NCBI RefSeq assembly: GCF_002237755.1
Contig: NZ_MWSJ01000004.1
Location: 124,001 to 188,000 of the forward strand
Length of the DNA stretch: 64,000 nt
Source of the DNA: Lysinibacillus sp. KCTC 33748
Lineage (GTDB): Bacteria; Bacillota; Bacilli; Bacillales_A; Planococcaceae
Reading direction: 5' to 3'
Position numbers and translations under genes: made by a program. Position 1 is the first letter of the stretch. Every line of letters begins with the position of its first letter. A model generated the notes under the pieces. That model was given only the letters and a program-made list of their open reading frames with translations, had not been told where the DNA came from and ran no database searches. Shown piece after piece: positions 33,655-42,238 of the stretch.

Positions 33655-33672
33655 TATATACCATGGTATATA
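33655..33672. promoter_or_regulatory. 18-base perfect palindrome, likely operator
   Basis: TATATACCATGGTATATA lies upstream of the minus-strand trio, overlapping its probable -10 (TATAAT on the minus strand at about 33653-33658) and 50 bases before SOS promoter 2. A dimeric regulator probably binds here; which one is not in the window. Confidence 0.55.
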
Positions 33673-33719
33673 ATTGTGATGGTTTTCTTCATTTATTTTC
33701 CTTGAAAAGAATATATCCC

Positions 33720-33768
33720 TTGATAAAAGGGAACGTTTGTTCTATAATAAAAATAAGAACAAACGTTC
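33720..33768 (+). promoter_or_regulatory. promoter with two perfect LexA boxes (SOS), unit 2
   Basis: TTGATA at 33720-33725, exactly 17 bases, TATAAT at 33743-33748. GAACGTTTGTTC (33731-33742) fills the spacer next to the -10, and GAACAAACGTTC (33757-33768) lies just downstream. Both match GAAC-N4-GTTC. Strong core promoter plus double repressor site predicts a tight off state and very high expression after DNA damage. Confidence 0.85.
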
Positions 33769-33812
33769 TTGACAAAGGGAGTTTTTTATAAAATAAAAAG
33801 GGGATGATATCT

Positions 33813-35240
33813 TTGGCATTCACAGTCAAAACAGAAGCAGAAAAAATCTTTACTAACATTATGGGTGATGGTGCAGTACGTTTGGCAGCCGACTCAGGTT
33901 CAAAAACTAACTTCCATGATATTTTTGGTACACCAGATAAATCAGTAGGAGTTAAACGTCAACGTGCAGGAAGTCAATTGCTATTCTTGACATCTCTTTA
34001 CTCTAACGCATCTTCTGCGACAGTTCGTGGTCAAATCTTAACTCGTATTCACCGTATTTTAATCAATTACAAAGCATTTATTAACCCAGCTAATCCAGCC
34101 AACGTCGGTCCAGAAAACCCGATTTTAGCTTTAGGTGCTTATGCAGCATTAGCTCTAGCCAAAGATGCTAATATGGCTTCATATACACAAGCTAGTTCAT
34201 CTAATCCGGTAACTCAAACTGAACTTCGTACATTACTTACTAATTATGTTAGCAACTTCTACACTCGTATTACTGCTCAACCTGATTACAAAAATGTAAA
34301 TCAATCAAATGGTAAAGGGGTAACAGTTAGTGTTGGAGCATTAGCTGGTACAAAACATGCTCCTACAGCACTTAATGGTGTAACTCTTGGTCTAGGTGCA
34401 GTTCACTTTATCAATGCAGCTATTAACGGTGCTGGTAATGCAATCTATTCTGACTTAAGCGCTTGGTTCACACAAATGTGTACACGCCTACGTCAATCAT
34501 ACGGTAACTCTCGTGATAACAATGGTTTAACTGAACTTTGTGTAAACATAGGTGCAGGTCGTGCAGGTGATAATGGCAATGGGAGTAAAATTGACCAAAT
34601 GCGAGGGTATTTCCCATCGTCTGGTTACAACGCATTCGTTATCTGGGGTCTTAACCTTGCAGCTCGTGCTTACCGAATTGCTGAATTAGGCTTAACAACA
34701 CAAGTTCCTCAATTCAAAAATGCAGTTGCTTTAAGTTCTCACGTTTGTCAACAAACAGCAGCTGAAATCATGAACTACTACAACACTCAAATTCTAAACG
34801 AAGGACGTTCGTTCGAAATTGGTCTTCCTAACTTTATGCCAGGCGGTCCAAATGCAGCTCCAGGTGGTTCAGAATATCCTGGTAGTCCATCTGCTCCAAC
34901 AGCAGGTTACGCTCTTGCGGGTTATCAACACTTTACTTCTACGTTCACTCCAGGAGCAGATTTTATTGCTAACTCTAATGTACAGTACAACATGCTGCAA
35001 GAAAGTAATGCTGATGCAGCATCTGTAACAGCTTATCTGTACACAACAGCTTGGTATGGTGGTCACACTCTGGTAACCTCTGGTAAATTGACTTCTGCAA
35101 TTGCAAACAAAGCAGGTTCAGCAGCACTTCCGTATAACATCGTTTCAACTAATACTGGTGTGAAAGCAGAAGCTGGAGCATCCCGTATCCTTCAAGGCTT
35201 AGCTGGTGCCATGAACAGTGGTATAACAACACTTAATTAA
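33813..35240 (+). CDS. 475-residue SOS-controlled protein of unknown function
   Basis: Start is the TTG at 33813: the ribosome site AAAAGGGGATGAT lies nine bases before it, whereas the in-frame ATG at 33804 is inside that site. No signal peptide or membrane segment. N-terminal half is helical (KRQRAGSQLLFLTSLYSNASS, GQILTRIHRILINYKAF), the middle has FINAAINGAGNAIYSDLSAWF and YNAFVIWGLNLAARAYRI, with a Gly/Pro/Ala-rich loop near 350-370 (PNFMPGGPNAAPGGSEYPG). Codon choice looks like a highly expressed gene. It has its own SOS promoter and terminator. I do not recognise the family. Confidence 0.85.
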   Translation: MAFTVKTEAEKIFTNIMGDGAVRLAADSGSKTNFHDIFGTPDKSVGVKRQRAGSQLLFLTSLYSNASSATVRGQILTRIHRILINYKAFINPANPANVGPENPILALGAYAALALAKDANMASYTQASSSNPVTQTELRTLLTNYVSNFYTRITAQPDYKNVNQSNGKGVTVSVGALAGTKHAPTALNGVTLGLGAVHFINAAINGAGNAIYSDLSAWFTQMCTRLRQSYGNSRDNNGLTELCVNIGAGRAGDNGNGSKIDQMRGYFPSSGYNAFVIWGLNLAARAYRIAELGLTTQVPQFKNAVALSSHVCQQTAAEIMNYYNTQILNEGRSFEIGLPNFMPGGPNAAPGGSEYPGSPSAPTAGYALAGYQHFTSTFTPGADFIANSNVQYNMLQESNADAASVTAYLYTTAWYGGHTLVTSGKLTSAIANKAGSAALPYNIVSTNTGVKAEAGASRILQGLAGAMNSGITTLN

Positions 35241-35286
35241 TACAGAAAGAATCACTAAGTTATAGAGGAAAGAAATTAAAAAATTT

Positions 35287-35320
35287 AAGCCCATTAGCTT
35301 AATTGGTAATGGGCTTATTC
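35287..35320 (+). terminator. terminator after the 475-residue gene
   Basis: AAGCCCATTA at 35287-35296 pairs with TAATGGGCTT at 35307-35316, followed by ATTCTATT. The T-run is short, so some transcription may continue to the M23 gene. Confidence 0.7.
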
Positions 35321-35433
35321 TATTAACTCGGTATTATTTTTAGTATATATTTTTGGTTATTACTTAAAAAATATCAATTTATTATTCAATCTAATACTAC
35401 TAAAATATAGAAAGTTCAAAAGGAGAATGTTTG

Positions 35434-36261
35434 ATGAAACAGGTATTTATAAAACCAGCTGAAGGTATTTATACAAGCCTTTATGGCATGAGAAGTGGTT
35501 CAATGCATTATGGAGTTGACATTGCAAATAGTAGCTCCAATGTACCCGTACACGCTTCCGCTGAGGGTGTGATTAACAAAGCCGTTGGTGGTTGTTCTAA
35601 TAATGGCTCTATCGGTAATACATGTAATGGTGGTTATGGAAACTATGTAATTGTTCGACACACTATTAATGGGGAAACATATGATACTCTTTATGCTCAC
35701 TTACAATCTATTAGCGTCTCAGCAGGTCAAACTGTAAGTCAAGGTGCTAAAATTGGTGTTATGGGGAACAGTGGGAGTTCCACTGGTCAACACGTACACT
35801 TTGAAATATATGAAAAAGCACGAGTGTCTCAATCTGAGGCAGTAGACCCTATGCCTTATTTAAAAGGGGACAAGCCAACAGCTAACTACCATACTTATGA
35901 TGGAACTTGGGCAACGATTACAATTACTCAGAAAGCAAATGTGTTCAAAAATGTTGGATATGAAATTATCGGTCAACTTGAAGCTGGTGGAAAATACAAA
36001 GTGTATGGTCAAAGAGAATATGCAGCTGATGGTACTTTATTCTACAATGTAGGATCTGGTTATGTTCACAATGCTTATGGTACTATTGCTAATCACCATG
36101 CAACTGTTACATCTACCATCAATACGTATAGCACCCCTAACGGAGCAATTAAACGTCAATTAGCACCAGGAACTTATAAAGTACATGCAGCTAAAGACGG
36201 TTGGTACAATTTGGGCACAGAATGGGTAAAAGCAGACCAAGTATTAGTAACTAAAAACTAG
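35434..36261 (+). CDS. M23 metallo-endopeptidase with SH3-like tail, no signal peptide
   Basis: 275 residues from ATG 35434 with AAAAGGAG upstream. Lysostaphin-type M23 motifs are complete: H25-x3-D29 (MHYGVDIAN), H89 and H120-V-H122 (GQHVHFE). An inserted loop has C54 and C64. Residues 150-275 look like two SH3-like wall-binding modules (TITQKANVFKNVGYEI and TINTYSTPNGAIKRQL). The lack of a signal peptide means export needs lysis or a holin. It may be a second lysin or a bacteriocin-like effector released with the phage. Confidence 0.85.
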   Translation: MKQVFIKPAEGIYTSLYGMRSGSMHYGVDIANSSSNVPVHASAEGVINKAVGGCSNNGSIGNTCNGGYGNYVIVRHTINGETYDTLYAHLQSISVSAGQTVSQGAKIGVMGNSGSSTGQHVHFEIYEKARVSQSEAVDPMPYLKGDKPTANYHTYDGTWATITITQKANVFKNVGYEIIGQLEAGGKYKVYGQREYAADGTLFYNVGSGYVHNAYGTIANHHATVTSTINTYSTPNGAIKRQLAPGTYKVHAAKDGWYNLGTEWVKADQVLVTKN

Positions 36262-36306
36262 AATTAAAAAATATTTTAAATATACCTAGTATGTTTAATA
36301 AGATAA

Positions 36307-36345
36307 AAGACTAGCAAAGCAATTATGCCATGCTAGTCTTTTTTG
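36307..36345 (+). terminator. terminator after the M23 gene
   Basis: GACTAGCA at 36309-36316 pairs with TGCTAGTC at 36331-36338, followed by TTTTTTGAG. Confidence 0.88.
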
Positions 36346-36675
36346 AGTTTAAAAGAAGGATAAATGAATATATCATTTAAGTATAACTACGTTAGAAAAT
36401 GAATATCGATATAAAGCCACTCACTTGAAAAAAATGTGTGGCCTTCTTCTATTTTATTATTTATATTTTAACGCTGGATGAACAAAATATTTGGTACCCC
36501 AGATGTACCCCAAAAGAGTATATGAAAATATACAATAATATTAAAATCAAAAAGTGTGGTACACTATTGAACGTTGATACTATAGCAATCTATTTATAGG
36601 GAAATACATAATATAAAATCATTTGAACTCTGGGAGAAAAACACACCGCCGAAATGGTTGTCATAAAAGTCACGA
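36346..36675. other. gap with att-arm-like repeats; probable right end of the prophage
   Basis: No gene is visible. A second hairpin (AAGCCAC / GTGGCCTT) lies near 36413-36450. GTACCCCA occurs twice at 36494-36501 and 36505-36512, 11 bases apart, as in the arm or core sites of tyrosine recombinases. The rest is AT-rich. The matching left end and integrase are outside the window. Confidence 0.45.
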
Positions 36676-36706
36676 AACACTCGTTTAAAATACGAGTGTT
36701 TTTTAG
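36676..36706 (+). terminator. hairpin terminator before the nuclease pseudogene
   Basis: AACACTCG at 36676-36683 pairs with CGAGTGTT at 36693-36700, followed by TTTTAG. It lies where similarity to the early region of the complete prophage begins. Confidence 0.75.
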
Positions 36707-36711
36707 CGTTT

Positions 36712-37383
36712 GTAGAGGTAAGGGGCGAGTTTTCTCGTCCTCCCTCTACAGCTTTAATGGTCGGCTCATATTTACACGCTGCATTTGAAAGTAATGAGGC
36801 ATTCACTGAATTTAAAGAGCTAAATCACCACACCATTTATAACAATCGTGGCAACAAGTATAAGGACTACGAAAAAGCTGACGACATGATTGATACCATT
36901 AAAAATGACGAGATTTGTATGTTCGCTTTGCAAGGTGAAAAAGAGGTTATCTATACAGGCGAATTATTTGGTGTAGGGTGGAAAATCAAAGTAGACAACA
37001 TCAATCATGAACGTGGATTTTTCAGTGATTTAAAGAGTACTCAAGAGCTTAGGAAACGCCACTGGAGCGAGAAATATAATACTTTGGTTTCATTTGTACA
37101 AGCCTTCGATTACGTGCTGCAGATGTGGGTGTATCGAGAGATCATCTATCAAAATACAGGTCGCTACTATGATCTATAGATTGTGGCAGTAACTAAAGAA
37201 TCGCCGCCAGATAAATCAGTTTTACACTTGAATTCAGGGCGTTTCGACTTTGAAAAGGAATATGTTCAAACGATGCTAGCAAACATTATAGCAGCGAAAC
37301 AAGGTCGTAAAAAGCCACATAGATGTGATAGGTGCGGATATTGCGGGTCCACAAAGAAGTTAGAAGGTACATTCGAAATTTGA
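36712..37383 (+). pseudogene. decayed PD-(D/E)XK nuclease gene (second prophage copy)
   Basis: Similar to 240-925 along its length but broken: the 5' part before LMVGS is degenerate, and an in-frame TAG at 37180-37182 splits the rest. Preserved blocks include GELFGVGWKIKVDNINHERGFFSDLKST, the DLK active-site motif, and CDRCGYC at the end. Protein-level identity to the intact copy is roughly two thirds, so this is an old relative and not a recent duplicate. Confidence 0.85.
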
Positions 37384-37437
37384 TTAGGTGGTGAAAATGG
37401 ATGAATAATGTAACCCACAAAGTTTTTCTTAAGGGTT

Positions 37438-37577
37438 TACTTGTCATTTCCTGCGCTTACCCGGGAAATTATTTTTTATTTCCTAACCTGATTGTTAATA
37501 AATCTATGGTAAAAATTCGAATATAAGGAGAGGCGAGGGCGAATGGCTAAATACAGATATGTCTACACAACTTTTTG
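37438..37577 (+). pseudogene. leader and first codons of a decayed DnaD-like gene
   Basis: Matches 1024-1165 almost base for base, including the hairpin, AAGGAG and ATG (37543), then MAKYRYVYTTF, after which similarity ends abruptly at 37577. The remaining gene is missing. Beyond it, up to 37844, the sequence is AT-rich with a CCGAATATTCGG palindrome and no recognised gene. Confidence 0.85.
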
Positions 37578-37844
37578 TTAGAGTCCAGCCATTTGATAAA
37601 GCAGTTTTCTTTGTTTTTGATGTTTCCGATGTTTTGAATATATTCAATATTATCCACCTCAGTATATAAGATGTTACTAGTATAGGAATTTATTTAACGA
37701 AAGACCATGGTTATGTTAACCATCCGAATATTCGGAATTTTTCACTGAACAATATAAGAAAAAACCATAACGAGGTCGTTACAGCAAACTAATGAAAAAT
37801 ATGAAGATTGTGTCTGATAAATTTTGTGTAATAGGGAAAGAGGT

Positions 37845-38111
37845 TCATTTTCTTGAGTATTTAAGTTTATGTAGTTCCTTTGTTAAATATTGAACTTGCT
37901 TTTCTAATTCATCTATTTTATTTAAGTAGCTATGATTGTTGGTATTTGATTGTTGGGATTGAGCTTCCTCCAAAGCCATCATTGCTGCAATAGTAGATAA
38001 ACCGTCACCTAATGTAGTAATTAGTCCACCAATTACAGCAAGCTTAGCAGCATCATTTTCGCCATTCGATAAAAAGTCATTAATATTAAAAGTATCTTTG
38101 TGTTTACTCAA
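37845..38111 (-). CDS. hypothetical protein with coiled-coil tail, minus strand
   Basis: 88 residues from a TTG at 38111 with GGGAGG eight bases upstream. The first half has a small hydrophobic segment (AAKLAVIGGLITTLGDGLSTIAAMMAL), the end is a coiled coil (LNKIDELEKQVQYLTKELHKL). Located inside the decayed prophage segment and oriented against it. Not recognised. Confidence 0.65.
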   Translation of the reverse strand: MSKHKDTFNINDFLSNGENDAAKLAVIGGLITTLGDGLSTIAAMMALEEAQSQQSNTNNHSYLNKIDELEKQVQYLTKELHKLKYSRK

Positions 38112-38256
38112 ATGTTAACCTCCCTAAACTAATCAGTTCTATATCTTATTCTGTATCCTATTTTATAATTCGTGTTTAAACCAAAATGTTCGATAACAAA
38201 AGGAGGAAATGGAAGTTACTTTTTTAGTCTGAATGAATTTACAAGGTGCTTAAGTA

Positions 38257-38385
38257 AAAGAGGCATTTACCCTTGAGCAATTAGGAATTGATAAAAATCT
38301 AACAGTCGGAGAACTCCAAGAGGCTGTCGCTGAGAGTTATAACAATGGGCTTGGGAACAGCTATACGATGGTTTTGATTTTGTAG
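38257..38385 (+). pseudogene. orphan coding fragment
   Basis: An open stretch without start reads EAFTLEQLGIDKNLTVGELQ, then EAVAESYNNGLGN, before drifting and stopping at 38383. It looks like the middle of a small phage protein. Its position just before the decayed ArpU leader fits the remnant early region. No full-length relative is present in the window. Confidence 0.45.
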
Positions 38386-38394
38386 ATTAATGCA

Positions 38395-38645
38395 CAAAAA
38401 AGCCGCAGCGTGATCAGACGCTACAGCTCGAATTGGTTTATGCCCTTTGACGGTGCTTAACAACATTATTATACCACAACCGTAGGAGGGCAAACCTATG
38501 TTAAAAGAAAGAGCACTAACCACCAGATGCTTTAGATTCAATGATTACAGACTACCACTAGATGGTTAACGCCATCAAAGAAATGCGAGCGGAAATGTTT
38601 GTTGGGGCAAAAACGGCACAGTATGGTATCGAGGCTACACTACCA
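38395..38645 (+). pseudogene. leader and 5' part of a decayed ArpU-type gene
   Basis: Matches 5333-5575: the AGCGT/ACGCT-type hairpin, the TTGACG promoter, GTAGGAGGGCAAACC ribosome site and ATG (38498). Inside the coding part several indels break the frame before QYGIEATLP, and similarity ends at 38645. The promoter block is again well preserved. Confidence 0.85.
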
Positions 38646-38770
38646 ATTATTAATGTCTTTTTGTTTTATTCTAATTTTTAACAAAATTTACAATTTGAAA
38701 AATTTCTTGAAAATTTTGGTTGCGTGTGTAAAGATATGAGTGTACTTCAAAATCGAAAGGGGCTAGTGAT

Positions 38771-39343
38771 ATGAAAAACACAAAGCGCGTTATTAATCCA
38801 AAAGGTTTTCGATTTAATGTATTAAGTTTAGCGGTGGTTTTAATGCTTACTATTTGTACATTTTTTGTAGGCGGAAATACAACTACTTTAGCTGCACCTG
38901 TATCTGTGTATTTAAGTGATGAGTTAACTCCAACTTCAGTTACAGGAGATATAGAGCAAATGACACCTGATTATTTTTCTTATAATAAAAACCAATCGTT
39001 TTATAAAACACAGTTATCTATTAAAGGTGTGAAATATGAAAAAGGGATTGGCTCGCATTCAAATAGTTCAATTAAGTATAATTTGAATGGACAGTATACT
39101 AAATTTACAGTTGATGTAGGAATTGATGATCAAGTAGCGCCGGGTCATGGTTCTGTGAATTTTGTGATAATTGCTGATGGCAAAATTTTGTATATAAGTC
39201 CGGTTAAAAAATCAAACGAACCAGCTGAACATGTAGAAGTAGATATTGCAGGGAAAAATACACTTGAGTTAGTTGCTTTTAATGCTAATGATAATATTGA
39301 CAATGATCATGCCGACTGGGCAGATGCAAAATTGTTTAAATAA
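38771..39343 (+). CDS. secreted NPCBM-domain protein
   Basis: 190 residues with GAAAGGGG upstream. A Sec signal peptide (basic start, hydrophobic about 19-42, TTLAAPVS cleavage area) is followed by a domain that fits the NPCBM carbohydrate-binding fold: YLSDELTPTSVTG, YEKGIGSHSNSSIKYNL, FTVDVGIDDQVAPGHGSVNF, NTLELVAFNANDNIDNDHADWADAKL. It binds a surface or environmental polysaccharide outside the cell. No catalytic domain is attached. Confidence 0.85.
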   Translation: MKNTKRVINPKGFRFNVLSLAVVLMLTICTFFVGGNTTTLAAPVSVYLSDELTPTSVTGDIEQMTPDYFSYNKNQSFYKTQLSIKGVKYEKGIGSHSNSSIKYNLNGQYTKFTVDVGIDDQVAPGHGSVNFVIIADGKILYISPVKKSNEPAEHVEVDIAGKNTLELVAFNANDNIDNDHADWADAKLFK

Positions 39344-39364
39344 ATAAAAATCACTTAAGATGTA

Positions 39365-39417
39365 TGAACCTCAAAAGTTAGACTTTAACCAGAATGGATT
39401 TCTCCGTTCTGGTTTTT
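39365..39417 (+). mobile_element. solo end of an IS3-family element
   Basis: TGAACCTCAAAAGTTAGAC at 39365-39383 is the usual terminal sequence of IS3/IS150-type elements. A hairpin AACCAGAA/TTCTGGTT (39387-39417) with a T-run follows, as in the leader of such elements. No transposase gene is present, so this is a remnant or solo end. Confidence 0.6.
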
Positions 39418-39859
39418 AGTTTTGCTGAACAATTTGAGGGAATTAAATGGATGGGGAAGCTTAGTGAATAACAATTTTTAACGTATAGTCTAAGAAATGA
39501 TTTCTATAATAAAAACGCTAACTTGCAAAGAAAAATATTGAGGTATTGAAGTGGTTAATGCGGATGAATATTTTAGTGATGCTGTAACAAGTGAAATGAA
39601 AACAGCTAAATTAGCACAAGTCACAAATATTGTAGGGCTACATAATAGAGGATGACCAGCAAAGCTAATTTAGCCAAGCTGGTCTTTTTCATTTACTTAG
39701 TCATGATCAAGCATAAGTCTTAAGCCTGATATGGTTTCAGTCTATTACTGTATTTACGAGCAAAATAAAACCTTGATATTCTATTTATAGAAAATATTTC
39801 TTGGTTTTAGGAAGTGTTTATCTTGAAATCAATTACTTATCTAAGGAGGCAATTCTATT
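39418..39859 (+). other. gap with gene fragment and terminator
   Basis: No intact gene. A short open stretch reads NADEYFSDAVTSEMKTAKL near 39557-39653 and may be a fragment of a larger protein. A terminator lies at 39654-39690 (GACCAGC/GCTGGTC, then TTTTT). The last 60 bases hold the ribosome site CTAAGGAGG of the serine hydrolase. Confidence 0.4.
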
Positions 39860-41941
39860 ATGAAAAATAAATTATCTGGGGTGTTAGCTGCTACATTAGC
39901 GTTAACGATGAGCCTACCAACAGGAGCGATGGCGTTTTCTAGCAGTCAGACTACGGTTGTAGTTAGCCAAGAAGTTGCTAGCCAAGCACTGAAAAAGATT
40001 GCGGCAGAGAAGGCTGCTCTACTCACGAAGTCCTATGAGACGACTAGTGTGCAGTATGCGTTAATTGATAATGGCCAAATTATTTTGTCGGGTCAGACAG
40101 GTAAGAACGATATGAAAGGGAAACAGCCGCTGACCAAAGATACCCAATACGGGATTGGTTCAGTCAGTAAAATGTATGCAGCGGCGGCTGTAATGAAATT
40201 GGTCGACGAAGGAAAAGTCGATTTGGATACTCCTGTCGTCCACTATGTTCCTGATTTCCAGATGAAAGACGAGCGTTACAAACGTATTACGCCACGTATG
40301 CTGTTGAACCACTCCTCTGGCTTGCAAGGTACTGAGTATAGCAATAATTTTTTATTTAAAGATAATGATACCTATGCCCATGATAATTTGTTGCGACAAT
40401 TGTCCAACCAGAGCTTGAAGGCGGACCCTGGCGCGTTCTCGGTATACTGCAACGACGGCTTTACGCTGGCTGAGATTATGGTGGAAAAAGTCAGCGGTAT
40501 GAGCTTTACCGAATTTATACATCAACGGTTTACAGAACCCTTAAAGTTAAATCATACGAAAACGCCGCAGGACGAATGGGAAAACGATAAGCGGGCTGGA
40601 CTTTATTTTCCAACGTACCAAGGGCAGCTTCCTACTGAATTGGTGAATGTGATTGGTACGGGAGGGATCTCTTCCACAGCAGAAGATATGGTTCGATTCT
40701 CACAATTATTTATGGGACATGGAAAAGGGATCCTCTCCGATAAGGCAGTCAGGGCGATGGAGCAAGAGGAATATAAAAAAGGAATGTGGCCGGGGGATGG
40801 AGATAATATTATCAACTATGGTCTTGGCTGGGATAGTGTGAAACTATATCCATTCAGTGAATATGGGTTAAAGGGATTGGCTAAAAACGGTGACACGGGA
40901 CTGCAACATGCTTCACTGGTCGTCCTTCCTGAACAGAAGATGGCAGTGGCTGTGTTGTCATCCGGCGGTAGCAGCTCTACAAATCAAATGATGGCGACTG
41001 AATTACTGCTCGCAGCCCTTACAGAGAAGGGTACAATTAAGGATATCAAGCCGAACAAATCCTTTGGCAAGCCGGCCAAGGCCAAAATGCCTCAAGACAT
41101 AGCAAAGAAAGCGGGTTTTTACGGCAATAGTTTCAGCCATTTTAAAATAGAAATTACGAAGAATGGAGAACTGATCTTACCATCTAATCCAGAAGAAAAA
41201 TATGTATATACTGCAGATGGAAGCTTTATTAATGAGACAGGTACCTCCAAGCTCAACTTCGTCACAGAGAAGAATAGACGAACATATTTGAGGGAGAGCA
41301 CATTTATATCGTTGCCAGGTTTAGGGCAAGCAGCGGCTACTCAATATTTAGCCGAAAAACTAGAAGACAATGTGCTATCGAAGGAAACCACTGCCGCATG
41401 GGCGAAGCGGGAAGGCGTTAAGTTCTATCTCGTAAACGAGAAATATAGTTCTGCTCAATATCTCTTACCAATGATGCTTACAACACAAATTAATCGCAGT
41501 GAAGGTCTAGAGGGCTATTGGGACGGCAGAAAAATTACAGGCCCAAACACGGCTGCACATCAGCTCCAGATTCCCGTGATGACAGGTCGTGATACAACGG
41601 AATCTCGTTTCTATACAGAAGGCGGTAATGAATATATGGAGATGTCCGGATTGTTATACGTAAGTGGAACAAACGTGAAACAGCTTGATGCAAGCCAATC
41701 ATCCAAAGTTACGCTACAAGCAAATGGGCATGCGAAATGGTTTACGATCCCACGAGCGGTAGCAGGGAAAACGATGACCGTGACGTTGCCAGAGAAGAGT
41801 TCGTTCGCAGTGTATGATGAGAAGGGAGTAAATGTCAACTTTACCGTTGTGAGCGGCAATAACAAAGTAAAACTGCCGAAGAATGGAACGGTTGTATTTG
41901 CTGGCGCGCCGAACTCGGAAATTGCAATCACGTTGAACTAG
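39860..41941 (+). CDS. secreted serine beta-lactamase-like hydrolase
   Basis: 693 residues with AAGGAGG upstream. Signal peptide to about residue 26 (GAMAF). Class C beta-lactamase/DD-peptidase motifs: S101-V-S-K104 (GSVSKM), Y196-C-N198 (VYCNDGF) and GDTGLQHASLV near 350 in place of KTG. Residues 400-693 form extra beta domains. It may trim peptides or esters in the wall. Base composition is higher in GC than its neighbours, suggesting transfer. The stop is followed in frame by an SLH remnant. Confidence 0.85.
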   Translation: MKNKLSGVLAATLALTMSLPTGAMAFSSSQTTVVVSQEVASQALKKIAAEKAALLTKSYETTSVQYALIDNGQIILSGQTGKNDMKGKQPLTKDTQYGIGSVSKMYAAAAVMKLVDEGKVDLDTPVVHYVPDFQMKDERYKRITPRMLLNHSSGLQGTEYSNNFLFKDNDTYAHDNLLRQLSNQSLKADPGAFSVYCNDGFTLAEIMVEKVSGMSFTEFIHQRFTEPLKLNHTKTPQDEWENDKRAGLYFPTYQGQLPTELVNVIGTGGISSTAEDMVRFSQLFMGHGKGILSDKAVRAMEQEEYKKGMWPGDGDNIINYGLGWDSVKLYPFSEYGLKGLAKNGDTGLQHASLVVLPEQKMAVAVLSSGGSSSTNQMMATELLLAALTEKGTIKDIKPNKSFGKPAKAKMPQDIAKKAGFYGNSFSHFKIEITKNGELILPSNPEEKYVYTADGSFINETGTSKLNFVTEKNRRTYLRESTFISLPGLGQAAATQYLAEKLEDNVLSKETTAAWAKREGVKFYLVNEKYSSAQYLLPMMLTTQINRSEGLEGYWDGRKITGPNTAAHQLQIPVMTGRDTTESRFYTEGGNEYMEMSGLLYVSGTNVKQLDASQSSKVTLQANGHAKWFTIPRAVAGKTMTVTLPEKSSFAVYDEKGVNVNFTVVSGNNKVKLPKNGTVVFAGAPNSEIAITLN

Positions 41942-42115
41942 CTCCAATTCAAAGTAATGTAAGAGCTGTTATCGCAAATGGATATTCTGATGAAAAATTT
42001 AAAACACAAAATGCATTAACCCGTGCTCACATGGAAGCTTTCTTATCATTTGCAATGAAATATGGAAAAGATAATAAGTCTATAGTGTGGTGTATACATC
42101 CTTACTCGATTTAAT
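41942..42115 (+). pseudogene. SLH-domain fragment in frame after the hydrolase stop
   Basis: Directly after the TAG of the hydrolase the same frame stays open for 57 codons and reads VRAVIANGYSDEKFKTQNALT, then RAHMEAFLSFAMKY, the typical second half of an S-layer homology module. Its composition is AT-rich, unlike the hydrolase. It appears to be the end of a different SLH protein joined to the hydrolase by recombination. Confidence 0.7.
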
Positions 42116-42203
42116 CATTGTTTTAATGTTTGGCTTTGTTATTATTGCCTCGATGATAATAAAAGTAAATCACAATCCGCTTCGATTGTAATAAAGACCA
42201 ACA

Positions 42204-42238
42204 AAAAGCCTTCTCCATAACGGAGAAGGCTTATTTTT
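42204..42238. terminator. bidirectional terminator
   Basis: AAGCCTTCTCC at 42206-42216 pairs with GGAGAAGGCTT at 42222-42232; T-runs on both sides. It ends the minus-strand fusB-like gene. Confidence 0.9.

Noticed and set aside
36594-36806. 70-codon minus-strand frame at the prophage right end
   Set aside because: It runs through a terminator and the nuclease pseudogene and has no ribosome site.
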